From assembly GCA_019054805.1 (NCBI GenBank), contig JAHQIY010000004.1, forward strand, positions 124,001 to 188,000: a stretch of 64,000 bases of DNA. Reading direction: 5' to 3'. Below the pieces are notes generated by a model, which had not been told where the DNA came from, searched no databases, and saw only the letters and a program-made list of their open reading frames with translations. Each line of letters begins with the position of its first letter. The stretch's first letter is position 1. The stretch is from Brachionus manjavacas. Its lineage: Eukaryota > Rotifera > Eurotatoria > Ploima > Brachionidae. The position numbers and the translations under genes are program-made. Of this stretch, positions 29,030 through 39,600 are shown piece by piece.

Positions 29030-29901
29030 TCTAGTAAAATTATTTTCTATTAATCAAGACCCGCTGAAAACGATAAGCAAATAAGGTCAGTTCAAACGTG
29101 TTCCGTCATCGGATCAAAAATTATCAAACATAATTACTAATTTGAAAAATTCTACCGAATTAGCCGAAAAAAAACTTTGAATTAAAAAAAAAGGTTTAAA
29201 AATTTTTTTAAAATATTTCATATATATATTTGGATTCCTCTCTTCAAGATCTACAAGAATATGTGGGTTGTTAAAAAAAAAATATAACGACTGATATATT
29301 TCGGTTTTTCAAATTACGTCACCGAATTTACATTAAATACATTTAGGCTGTGTTACCATATTGGAAGTTTTATATTTTAAAGCTTATGGTAAAGTTAAAA
29401 AGGGCAAAAGTGACCAAATCAATTATTAATTTTAAAAAAATGCTCACTTTATGTTAGAATTTGAAAAAATTTTATTTTTAAATCCAAAAAAAAATTATTT
29501 TTCTTGTAAAAGTAAATTCTTGTTTATTTGTTTATTTTTAATAGAAATTTTTTGTATAAATTCTATTAATTGAATGTCACAAGATCTTAAAAGGTAAAAG
29601 CGAAAAATATTTCAATGTCATAAATAATCTTAAATAAATTCATGCTGCGCTTTAATTATTTACCTTAAATCATTCATTCATTTTTAAAGACTTTATAAAT
29701 ATTTTAACGCTTTTTAACTTCTCTACTTGAATCAAACTTAAAAAAAAGACTCAAAAAAGACTAATGCATGATTCCATTTTCAAAATTAATCATTAATGTC
29801 TGATTGACTTGAATCATTAGTGATTCTTTTTTTAGAAATCATGTACAAAATTGCTATAAAATTATGGAACATTTGCAAATTCAAAAACAAACAAACTTAA
29901 A
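29030..29901. other. AT-rich spacer upstream of the secreted-protein gene
   Basis: No gene or repeat supported. The promoter of the 29902 gene should lie in the right part; the AT content prevents picking a TATA box. Confidence 0.4.
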
Positions 29902-30656
29902 ATGCATTCAAGAAAAATTTTCATATTCGCTCTTATAAGTTTAGGTAAGCTAAAAATTCAAATTTAAAATTATTAGGAATTTATTTTTGAAGTTAAATTT
30001 GGTTTTTCACAGTTATCACTTAAACCAGCAAATAAACTAGAGTTGGCTTTTGAAAAGTTTCCAAAGCCCAAGACACTTGCTTCAGTTCAAACATCATCGA
30101 CCACCAATGCACCATGTAACATTAAATAAAATTAAACAGGAAAAAAAGTCCTTTTTTTATTCATTTTTTTCAAGTAACGGTGGAGGATATTTTGAATTCA
30201 GTTGGTTTGAACATGTCGCATCTGTTCAAAATAAGTGACTGGAAAAATATGTGCACAATACGACTTCGTGAGAGGAATTCTTTTCGAGGATTTTTTAAAG
30301 CCATTGAAAAAAGTGACAGCTGTCAAGCCACGCTCAATGATGCAATAGTCGAGACTAGAATTGTGTTAAATGGTGGACAGTGGCAATGCAGCTGGTCGAG
30401 TAGTTCATTTGTTGCAGGCACTAACTTATCATTTTATCAAATGATTGAGTCAAAGTACAATGATGCTCTAAATTTGGTCATAAATGGTGACCAGTATTCT
30501 ATTGAAATGATAACAAACTTAAAAAACGAGCATTTAACGTCAATTTCAACTAACAAGAACACGGCTAAAATGTCTGCAAGCTGCCGAACCATTCCAACCA
30601 AGAGTGGTTTTAATTGTGATCTAACTTTGCAGGCGAGATTAAAATATCTTCATTAA
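29902..30656 (+). CDS. Secreted protein of unknown function, three exons
   Basis: Exons 29902-29944, 30029-30115 and 30175-30656 join in phase 1 at both introns (84 and 59 nt; donors GTAAGC and GTAACA, acceptors CCAG and CAAG) to give 203 aa. Residues 1 to about 15 (MHSRKIFIFALISLA) form a signal peptide. A Ser/Thr/Pro-rich linker follows. From about residue 50 comes a compact domain with MSHLFKISDWKNMCTIRLRE, QCSWSSSSFVAG and an even number of cysteines after the first, suggesting disulfides. There is no membrane helix. I do not recognise the family. The first intron's acceptor was chosen because the earlier AG at 30011-30012 would give an immediate stop. An AAATAAAATAAAA signal near 30703 could serve polyadenylation. 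Confidence 0.65.
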
Positions 30657-30719
30657 GAACAAAACAGAATCAATCATTTTTGTTTTTTTTTTCTTTTTCT
30701 TTATTAAATAAAATAAAAT

Positions 30720-31031
30720 TGAGAGCAAAAAATTTTTTTAAATATCTGACACGTAATTAGAATGATTGAATCAGGTGATCTTCTAAACTAAAGTCTTGTG
30801 AAATTCTGTTTTTCTTAAGATCTAAACTTAGTTCTTTAAATGCAACATAGTGCAACATTTAAAGTTGAATCAAATATCAAGGTCTCCTAAATTTGCATAG
30901 TTTGTTTTTGCACACCATTAGCAGACTTTAACATTTGATGCAACATTGAATGTTGCACCATGCTGCTTCACACGACTAATTTTAAACTCTTTGAAATAGA
31001 GTTATTTAATTTAATTGACTGTAATCTAGTA
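30720..31031. other. Spacer between the secreted-protein gene and a transposon
   Basis: No gene. It contains inverted GATGCAACATT-like and TGCAACATTTAAAG-like words (about 30840 and 30940). Similar GTTGCA-rich words occur at 22480-22520 and 23120-23160, suggesting an unresolved dispersed repeat. Confidence 0.3.
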
Positions 31032-31039
31032 CTAAATTC

Positions 31040-31962
31040 AGGTCTTGCCTGTTATGTGACCAGCTGGTCACCTAATATGTGACCAGTCAAAATTATTATT
31101 AAAATAAAGAATTTTTTTTTTTTAATTTTATTATTTAAGTGACCAGTTTTTAAATTTATGTGACCAATTTAAATATTAATTTAAAATTATAAAAATTAAA
31201 TAAAAAAAATTATTTATACATTTTTGTGATGTGTTGCTTTACACCATGCTCATTTTTCATTAATTTCCCGCACTTCGGGCAAGCTATTGGGTTTTTATGT
31301 TTGCAAAGGCCTTTTTTTACAGCAGACTGTGTTGCTTCAGATGCAATTGGAGCTTCCGATGCAATTTTTGACAACTTTTCTAATTTTTTTTTGTTGGATT
31401 TAAATTTAGCTTGCAAATGGCTTCACTAACCTCTTCAAAATCTTTCGAGCTGTTAAATTCATATTTTGAGCTTTTTTGCTGCAATTTTCTTTCGTACATT
31501 TTTGTACAGCAAATATTAAGCCTAAATCTACTAGTTTGTTAAAAAAATTTTTTTCATCATTCTCGTTTTCCATTTTTTTCTAAATAATAGTAAAATTTTT
31601 TTGAATTTTATTAATGTAACTTCAATTTTACATCATCGCTTAAAAAATTTTCATATTACATCAACAATAATGAAAAAAAATCAAATCTTGCAAGTATAGT
31701 TGCAATTGCAATTATTTTATTATAATTACAATTAAATTTTATCTAATAATAAGAAATAAGAAATTTATGTGACCAATTGAAAAATTTTCGTGACCAAATG
31801 TTTATTTAGTTGACCAGGTTTAAATTATTTTTAAACATTTTTACCTAATAAATAATTTTGACTGGTCACATATTAGGTGACCAGTGAATATGTGACCAGT
31901 CAGAAAAAATATCTGGTCACCAAATCGACATAAAGTCACTGGCCACATAACAGGCAAGACCC
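31040..31962 (-). mobile_element. Inverted-repeat transposon with perfect 8-bp target duplication and C2H2 frame
   Basis: CTAAATTC flanks both sides (31032-31039 and 31963-31970). The left end GGTCTTGCCTGTTATGTGAC and the inverted right end GCCACATAACAGGCAAGACC match. Further in, ACCTAATATGTGACCAGTCA is matched at 31864-31884. The right end has an extra segment, so the two terminal repeats differ by an indel. TGTGACCA-type words recur in the subterminal zones. The interior holds a degenerate reading frame on the minus strand (31210-31575). Confidence 0.85.
31210..31575 (-). pseudogene. Transposon-encoded short protein with a C2H2 finger, frameshifted
   Basis: Starting at ATG 31573-31575 (MENENDEKNFFNKLVDLG), the reading passes through two frame changes and ends with CPKCGKLMKNEHGVKQHITK followed by M-Y-K and a stop. 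That is a C2H2 finger in which the last His appears as Tyr. A central run of Ala/Ser/Glu repeats (IASEAPIASEA) precedes the finger. No transposase catalytic domain is visible. The finger is analogous to that of the 18797-19542 element, which also sits at the extreme C-terminus. Confidence 0.55.
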
Positions 31963-32299
31963 CTAAATTCTAAATAAGAAATTAATACTAAATACTTATT
32001 TTAAAATTAAATCTAAATCCTTATTTATATGAATTAAATACTAAACGAATTTAATACTACGAGAAATTAATACTATAAGAAGTTAATACCAATTGAAAAT
32101 TTTGGCACTTAATCACATTATAGAGAAAGACAATATTTTTTCGAAATGTTTTATTGAAAATTAATTCATAGAAATTATAATATTTCATTTTCTTTTTGCA
32201 TTATTTTACAATTGATAAATAGATAAAAATCCTAAAAATTTAAATGTTAATACAAATTATCAATCTTGAGCTTGGCAAAAGTCTCTTTCGCAAGATGCT

Positions 32300-32625
32300 G
32301 GATCATTATTATTTATTTGTATATCTGTACCGAGCTAGAGCTCCTTCAGATTAAAAAAAAAAAAAAAAAAAAAAAATAAATAAAAAATTAAAATAAAGTT
32401 AAATAAAATAAAATAAAAATAAAAAGTAAGAAAAAAATAAAGTTAAAATAATATAACTTAAAAAGTAGATAAATATTAAAATTAAATTTAGATAAATTTT
32501 GATAGAGAGTAACAGAATACATATTTTAATTATTTGATGATTCAGGAAAAAAAGAAGAAATAGTAAGGTAGCAATTACACAATGGAGTTGGGTACTCGAT
32601 GTATCTTGATTCGAAACCTCTGTTA
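32300..32625 (-). mobile_element. LINE 3' fragment, minus strand, with stem-loop tail
   Basis: On the minus strand, from 32620 down, the frame contains ESRYIEYPTPLCNCYLTISS then FFPE. It continues into an AT-rich 3' region and the tail CTGAAGGAGCTCTAGCTCGG (about 32328-32347) with TACAGATATACAAATAAATA. Tail and coding end are almost identical to the 3646-4640 copy, so both are recent members of one family. Only the last 30-odd codons are present, a strong 5' truncation. Confidence 0.75.
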
Positions 32626-32811
32626 TATTCACATTCAAATGTAAATAAGTTGGATAAACATTTGAAAAATGAGCAGCATCTAACAGATGCACTAATTGAA
32701 CAAATTAATAGCGGCATAGTTTATCCACGTGAAAAATCAGAAATTAAAAAAGATAATAAAATTATGTCTTTGTTTAGTGTTTACATTAAAGAAAAATTAG
32801 CAATTTTTTGA
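32626..32811 (+). pseudogene. Short frame with a finger-like end, unidentified
   Basis: Next to the LINE fragment the plus strand reads NKLDKHLKNEQHLTDALIEQ then INSGIVYPREKSEIKK. The H-L-x4-H-L spacing recalls a zinc finger, but no cysteine pair is visible. It may be part of a host or transposon exon into which the LINE fragment was inserted. Low certainty. Confidence 0.25.
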
Positions 32812-32819
32812 TGGATTAA

Positions 32820-33868
32820 TTATTTAATTGGATTTTTTTCTATATAAATGGCTTTTTTTCTATAATTAATACAGGTAAATTTCAATAATATTTTTCAATA
32901 AAATGAATTTCTATAAAACTTTTCTTCAAAAAATTTTTCTATAAAATGATTTTTCTTTTCTATAAAACTTTTCTACAAAAAAATTTTCTATAAAATGAAT
33001 TTGTCCCAAAATTTTACTTTCTTTGTCATTTTTATAATTTAAAAATTTAAAAATTTAAAAATTCTATTCAATAGATCTCTATTTACGTGGCCAACCGCCA
33101 AAAAATTAATCAAGATTAACTGCAAGGAATTTGGAAGCAACTACTTTATTGGTATCAAATATGGGTTTATTAAATCATTGATATCAGCAATATTATGTTG
33201 GTACCGTAACAAAGTTAAATTTAAAATTAAGAAAAAAATCAAAAAGATAAATTGAAATATACATTTGCTGCATTTTTAATTACGTAATAGTTCAGGAAAG
33301 AAATAATTCATTAGCAAATATTTTTATATCAAATCGTTTCAATAGATAAGCAAAATACACTAGAAAAATGTGCTTAAAAATTTTGAAAAATACTGTCAAC
33401 TTATTCAAGCTTGATAAAATAATTTTATCATTTAATCAATTGCTTATCTAATTATTTTAAATTTTACAAAAAAATTTTGAAAAAAAAATAAAAGTGACTC
33501 TAATCTTTTCTACAAAAAGCTTCAAAAAATCAGTTTATTTGAAGATCTTAATTAATTTTTTACTAATCTAATTAATGAATTTTAATTAAAGATATATTTG
33601 AATTTTTAATCTAGAAAAAAAATCATGCATTTAATCAAATTATGTACAATACTTCAAATAAAAAATATCATAAAAACGGAGAATATTTTAATAATCTCCT
33701 GAATTATACTAAAAAAACATATTTTATTAAAATTTTAGATTCATTCTTTTAATCAATCAATTTTTTTAGAAATTATAATCTTTGGTCTATATAATCCATT
33801 ATTTAATTCAAAAAAATATAATTTAATAACTGCATCTAATTTAGAATTATCTTTTAGCCAGCTAAAAA
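32820..33868. other. AT-rich spacer upstream of the acyltransferase gene
   Basis: Contains runs of TTTTCTATAAAA-like words at 32880-33000 (a local low-complexity repeat of about 12 bp) and otherwise nothing that I can support. Confidence 0.4.
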
Positions 33869-36692
33869 ATGATAATTCCAGTACTTTTAGTTTTAGTCAC
33901 AATCGGAGTATTTTTTTCAATACCAATCACTATTTTATTCATCAATTATATTTGTTCATTTTTGTTCTTCATTTACAAAAAGAAAAACATTAATAAAGTC
34001 TGATTTTATTTATTTTAACTATTTTTTTTTTAAAAAAATTTCTAGCATTCAACCCTAAGTCCGAGAGAGTTTTGGAAAACACCATGTACTTATGTGTCGA
34101 AATTTTGGTACTTTTTCGGCAAAGTTTATCACGGTAAACCGAATTTGTTTTTTTGTTTTTTTTTTTAAATTGATTTTTAAAAGGCTACGAATTAGACGGA
34201 CTTGAAAAAGTGCCTAGCAATGGTCCAGCGATTTTTATTCTTTATCATCCCCCTAGTCCGATTGATGCGTGTTTTATTCTCTCGGCAATATTTTTAAAAG
34301 TTAAGAGAAAGCCAATCGCCATTGTAGATAGAATGATGTTTAAATTTCCGGGTAAATATCTTTTTGTTTAAAACTTCTTTACAAAAAAATTACAATACAT
34401 TTTTTGTTTCATTAAAATTAAATTTTTTATTCCATCTTTTAATGAAAAAAAAAATTAACCCTGATGAGTTTATTTTTCTTTATGGCACAAGTTAGTTTAC
34501 CAGACCAGGATTAACTTTTAATTAAGACATTTTAAATTTGGATTTTTATTCTTTTCTTTAAAAAAATTTTGATTAATGTTAAAATTTAACTGAACATTCG
34601 ATTTGTTTTTTTGTCAAAAATCGATTTTTAATTAATCAATAGATATTTTATCACAAAATTTTAAATCAAAATATGCTAAAATTAATTATTTGTAGCAGAT
34701 TTTATTTATTTTCTATTCCTCTTTGATTTCGACTGATATTTTGAAGTTCTTTTCTTATTTATTTTTATTTGCAGCATAATTTGCTTGAAAAAAAAATCAT
34801 TTTGTATCTCTTTAAATATTAGCACATACTTTTTTAAGGCAACTTGAAGTTCATGATCATACTCAAAAGATCAAAATTTAACTGATTAAAATCCAAATAA
34901 AAGTGATAAAATGAGATTTTTTTTAATTTTTTTATTTTTAAACAAAAGATGTTTATTAATTTAATTTACAAAAAAAAACAAATATTTTTTCTCTAATTGA
35001 CCTTTAATTGATTCTTCCAAATCTTTATTTGGAAACTTTAAAGACAAATTTAAAATCGACATATCGGGAACTAAATTTTGGCGAGACAAAGTTAAATTTT
35101 GTATTGTAAAATTTCAAAACATTGATTAAGTATTCAATTTTCTTAAGATAAAAATTCATATAATTTTCTATCTAATTATTGATTAAACAAATAATGTTTA
35201 ATAAAGTTTAGTCATTTATTATTAAAAAAATTCGATAAAAAATACCTTTTTATTTAAATCAAAAACTAAAAATTTTGATTTGAAATTTACATTTGATCAT
35301 GAACTTCAATTTGCCCTTTTTTAAATAAATTGCTGTACCTACCAATTTTTCCATTCACAAAGACAAAAATTGTATAAAATTATAAAATAATAATAATAAC
35401 AATAAGCTGCGGCAATATTAATTAGACTGGAATGTAAAATTTTAAAAAATTCTCTTTTTAATAAATAATTAATATTTTTTATGATTCGTTTGCTAACATT
35501 AAAATTGAAAATTGTAAAAAGTTAATCGGATAAAAATAACTTTAACAGTTTTAAGATCTAACAACTCGTTGAGGTTGTTTAATCTAAATGTAGCTCTTTT
35601 AGAATTTTAAATTGATGATTACTGTTGTCTAAAGGAAATTTCTTATATTTAAAAATAAAAGATTTTCATTTACTTCGCTTTATATAATAAAAAAATAAAT
35701 TAAAAAAAATTAAATTGTAAACATAAACAATTATTGAATACCTAATGTAAAAAAAATAAATTAAGTAAAATTATGAATCGTGCAAGACCAAAGTACCAAA
35801 AAACCTGATAAATTTTATTTTTAAAATTTAAATTACATCGCCAGAATTGGCGTTAATTGAGTAAATAAATAAATAATTAATTAAATGTCAATATTTAAAT
35901 TGTGGATAAATTCAATATAAAATTAATTATGTTCATCTCTAGTAGAATTTTTTTCTCATTTTAAATATTAGGTTCTAATGTTTGTATATTTTAGTTTGTC
36001 TACATTATTTTGAATTTTTTTGCAGTGTTTAATTCATGATAATTAAATAAATGAGTTTTTTTCTAGGCTACCAAACATTTCTGGAAGGTGTCGAGCATAC
36101 TCCAGGAACAATCGACTCATGTGTATCTATGTTAAAGAATGGCGAAATTTTCTTAATATATCCAGGTGGTGTGAATGAAGGTATTAAATCAAATGGTTAT
36201 AATCTTTTATGGAAAGCAAGTGCGGGCTTTGCAAAAGTTGCTCAACAAGCACAAGTCGTATGAAATTGTTTCTTTTTTTCTACAAAATAAATATTTAAAT
36301 TATTTTTTTTATCTAATTAGCCTGTAATTACGTTGTTTACAAAAAACACGAGACAAGTTTCTGCTGAAATATCGTTTTTAGGCAAACTAATACCAATTGG
36401 CTGGTTTCCTGTCAAACTAAAGTAATTTGCATAAAGAATAAAAAGTACATTTAGTTTATTGAATCTCGAAGGACTTTTGTCGGAGAAAGAATTGAGTATG
36501 ATGAAAATAGAAGTATTGAAGAGCTTGTTTCAATGGTATTTAATTTTTTTCATAAAATTTATTTATTTTGAAAGATTTAATCTTACAAAGGTAAAATCAT
36601 CGCTGGTACATTTGATTAACAGACACCAAGAAATGTCTTCAGGTGTCATTTATGCTTTGTTTGAAAGACTAATCTCAGACAACTCAATGTAA
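33869..36692 (+). CDS. TMEM68: Membrane acyltransferase, TMEM68-type
   Basis: Seven exons: 33869-33997, 34046-34133, 34184-34351, 36067-36257, 36321-36421, 36472-36535 and 36591-36692. All join in frame to 280 aa. Introns 1, 2, 4, 5 and 6 are 48, 50, 63, 50 and 55 nt; intron 3 is 1.7 kb and holds a MITE. Residues 3-35 are a hydrophobic membrane anchor. The acyltransferase signature follows: GYELDGLEKVP, then the catalytic ILYHPPSPIDA (His and Asp as in TMEM68 HGAIPID), VDRMMFKFPG, and the substrate-loop block FLIYPGGVNEGI. Near the C-terminus WFPVKLKTFVGERI and LVHLINRHQ match the family end. The family acts at the ER in glycerolipid synthesis. The protein is slightly shorter than vertebrate TMEM68 (about 320 aa), mainly at the N-terminus. 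There are no frame breaks, so it is likely functional. Confidence 0.88.
34838..35315. mobile_element. 478-bp MITE inside acyltransferase intron 3, perfect 9-bp target duplication
   Basis: CTTTTTTAA lies on both sides (34829-34837 and 35316-35324). The ends are GGCAACTTGAAGTTCATGAT and, inverted, ATCATGAACTTCAATTTGCC. Same family and nearly the same internal sequence as 22573-23058; the ends resemble 2961-3504 and 24094-25265. No coding frame. Confidence 0.85.
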
Positions 36693-36725
36693 ATTTTTTT
36701 TTAATTTAAACCTTACTTTTTTTTA

Positions 36726-36930
36726 TTATCTATTCACAATAAAGAAACGAAAGTTTAACGCCATTAAATTTGCAGTCCAGATTGGTATAGGCCTATTTTT
36801 TTTAAAACAAAGAGACAAATTATCGGTGTAACAACTTAAACTAGCAGAATTTTTGTCACAATAAAACTCAGCTATTGTCGAAGATGGATGCGCAATAACA
36901 AAATAAGATAAAATCAATGATAGAAATACA
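36726..36930 (-). CDS. Possible exon of a small secreted cysteine-containing protein
   Basis: On the minus strand the frame RHKFVFLSLILSYFVIAHPS looks like a signal peptide core. It is followed by about 50 residues with three cysteines (FYCDKNSASLSCYTDNLSLC) and a stop at 36726-36728. No ATG precedes the hydrophobic core before an upstream stop, so either the first exon is elsewhere or the start codon has been lost. The stop lies 34 bp from the acyltransferase stop, tail to tail. Composition is better than random spacer, but the evidence is weak. Confidence 0.3.
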
Positions 36931-36939
36931 AATTTATGT

Positions 36940-37625
36940 CGATTTTTATTTATTTATTTACAAAAGACTGTATTTTTTATTAGTAAATCAAGTTTGGTAT
37001 TAAAATCAACAAAATAAACGTTCCGTATATTTGAGACAATTGTGAAAGTAATACTGGGCTCGTGTTTAAAAGTTTATTTTCAAATAAAAATAAAGTAATA
37101 TTAAATTTAAAATAATAGTTGCATGAGAATTCATACTTTGTAGATTCCATAGTATGAATTTCTCATGGTTATGGAATGTGAGCTAACTTTATAAATTATT
37201 TTATGCTTCATTAGTACAAGTTTTAATTCTAACGAAGATAATTTTTCCAATTCAAAAAAAAAATTCTATTTTTGTTGATATACCTGAAATAGATTATGAT
37301 TACTTTTTAAATATTTGTATTAAATAAAGCTTTAAAAAAACAAAGTACAGTTTTGCTTTGACCCAAGTATTTTTGATAAATTTACATTAATGCAGCGTTG
37401 AAGTTTGAAGCAAAATATTTTCATTTATCATGAATGTGTTTTAAATGCTGGTCGTTTTACCTAGAGTCGCCCTTGGGGCGTGCATTGAAGTGCTTTTTCT
37501 TTCATTCTTAGTACATGACCAAGGCATCACAGTCTTTTTTCTTAATGCATTGAGAATATTAAGAATAAGGAGTAAGGAAGCTAAAACTTAAAATCTATGC
37601 TTTATTATAAAATTAATAAAAATTA
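36940..37625. other. Spacer with one hairpin
   Basis: Apart from the inverted repeat at 37122-37167, nothing supported. A slightly GC-richer stretch (37440-37520) has no open frame. Confidence 0.4.
37122..37167. repeat. 16-bp inverted repeat (hairpin)
   Basis: CATGAGAATTCATACT at 37122-37137 pairs with AGTATGAATTTCTCATG at 37151-37167 (one extra T) around a 13-nt loop. Noncoding DNA. Confidence 0.7.
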
Positions 37626-37633
37626 CATTGTTG

Positions 37634-38211
37634 GGGCCTGTTATACCTCAATATCATTGATATTGAATTTTCAATTTCAGTGATTTTAAATATCACACTT
37701 AATATTGAAATAAATTAATTGATTGCTATTGAAATTAATTAATTGATATTGAAATTTTATTTTATTTTAATATCAATATTAGTCAATTGAAAAAAAGATA
37801 AATCAATAAAATAAGGTTGTTTTGATGTCCCATTTCGTTTCTTTAGAAAATTTTTTGCAAATAGGTGCTTTATTTTGAATTAAGTCATTATCTTTTAGAT
37901 ATTTAACTAATTCGTCAATATTGTTATAATTAATCAATTCTGTTAGAAAATAAACATCAAACATTCTTTGCTCTTTTTTTTGAAATAAAATTTGTTACAT
38001 GAAAATTATAATTTACATTTAGGTTCAAAAAATTTTCAACATAAAAAAATTTGCAAATTTAATTATCCAATTAACCAGTTAGGTATTGAAATTTTTAGCT
38101 TGATATTGAAATTAATTCCTTGATATTGAAATTTTTGCCTAGATATTGAAACAGTAAAGTAATAATTTATTAATTGATATTGAAAATTCAATATCAATGA
38201 TATTGAGACCC
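37634..38211 (-). mobile_element. Probable Merlin-type MITE with 8-bp target duplication and GATATTGAA arrays
   Basis: CATTGTTG (37626-37633) and CATTGCTG (38212-38219) flank the element, 7 of 8 bases identical. Ends: GGGCCTGTTATACCTCAATA and, inverted, ATATCAATGATATTGAGACCC, sharing CTCAATATCATTGATATTGA. Subterminal zones contain at least eight spaced copies of TATTGAAAT-type words, possible transposase binding sites. A 53-codon frame on the minus strand (37803-37964) resembles the N-terminus of Merlin/IS1016 transposases, and 8-9-bp duplications are characteristic of that superfamily. Confidence 0.7.
37803..37964 (-). pseudogene. Merlin/IS1016-like transposase N-terminal remnant
   Basis: ATG at 37962-37964. 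The frame includes NIDELVKYLKDNDLIQNKAP, then C-K-K and KETKWDI before a stop. In Merlin transposases the N-terminus has a helix of the form LI-x-FL-x-x-x-G-LI, then cysteines of a small zinc ribbon and a W-x-C-R-x-C segment. Here the first helix and one Cys remain and the rest is deleted. The match rests on pattern memory and is moderate. Confidence 0.45.
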
Positions 38212-38224
38212 CATTGCTGCTTCT

Positions 38225-39600
38225 CTTTTAATTTTTTTTATTCGACTTTAGAATGATAAGTAGTCGAAACCAGTTCTATAAGGATGATTAATTAAATATG
38301 CAAAAAATTTTATATTTTTTTCTTAATATTTATTTAATCGATTAATTTAATTTTTCTATTGGACTTAATTAAACTTATATTTCTTTCTTTCTATTCTTGG
38401 AAAATAAAATGCGAAAAGAAAATTAAGTATAAATATATACCCAGTGACATGCATTAACGAAAAAAAAACTAAATTTTTCGAAAAAAGCACAATTTTTCGA
38501 AAAGCTTCGAATTCTCTTCGAAAATGTTCTTATTTGTCTCGAAGAATAATTTTTTTTTTAATTGATTAAAAAAAAGAGTGAACAAAAGAGTGAACAAAAT
38601 TTACAATATAAATAAAAATTTTGTTTTTAATCAGTTAGTTTAGTTTTTAATTTTTATTATTATTATTTTTAAATATTTTTAACTTTTTAAGATTATTTTT
38701 TTAAATTATTACTTATTAAACTTTTTATTATTTATTTTTAATTTATATTTTATAAAATCATATAAAATAAGAGAGCTGTCTTAGAGTCCCAGATTTGTAG
38801 TCAAAGTATTTAAAATTAAAATTTAATATATTTGTAAAATTTTTAATTTTTTCTTTCATTGACCCAACATTTTCGAATACTATTATAGTTTTATTGTTAA
38901 AAATATTTGCTTTATCTGTGACGTGTTTTTAAGCCTTTCCAGATTAATTAATTATTACACATCTGCTTTTAAAGACTGAATGCAAAAAAAAAAATAAAAA
39001 TGACAATTGAATTTTTATTTAGCAAATTAAAACAATCTTTTTGTTTAAAAAAACCTTTTGATTTTTCTATCCCAAAAAAAGAGTCATCAGTTATTTCAAA
39101 AATTCCGCTTTTTAGAAAAACATCTGTTATTTAAAATTAAGGATAATTGACTTGATTCTTTGAACAGTTTGAATTATCATACTTATGCTATTTATGATTA
39201 TGATAATTATGCTAAATAATTATCGAAAAAACAAAGGTCATGAACTCGACAGTCCTTGTTTGATTTAAACTCTTATTTACGATTGAGTAAAAAATGATTT
39301 TACTTTATGATTTAAAATTAAATTAGATAGTTTTCTAATCATCTAAGTCAGTCAGTCATACATTTTTGAAAAATATATTAAATTAAAAAAATTTTTTTTA
39401 CACTTAGACTTTTATAAACAAAGAAGTGTTTAGCAAGGTGATCCAACTAGATTAATTAAAAAACCAAACGATTTTTACCAATCGAGTTTGACGTGTGAAT
39501 TCAATACATAAATAAAAATCAACCTTTGATGTCAATTTCCCATTTAAGGTTAGTTTTTTATCAAAAAAAATAAATATTTTTTTAAAAGCTTTAATTATAA
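38225..39600. other. AT-rich spacer
   Basis: No gene supported. At 38438-38560 there is a cluster of TTCGAAAA words and an ACCCAGTGACAT start resembling, in reverse orientation, 45125-45320 near the Gypsy remnant. It may be a decayed dispersed repeat. Confidence 0.35.

Noticed and set aside
34460..34500. CTGATGAG, a hammerhead core word
   Set aside because: No GAAAC partner or pairing arms follow within a plausible distance.
36422..36454. A 33-nt intron ending at ATTTAG in the acyltransferase gene
   Set aside because: It puts the next exon in the wrong frame; the acceptor at 36470-36471 gives a 50-nt intron and restores the conserved FPVKLKTFVGE text.
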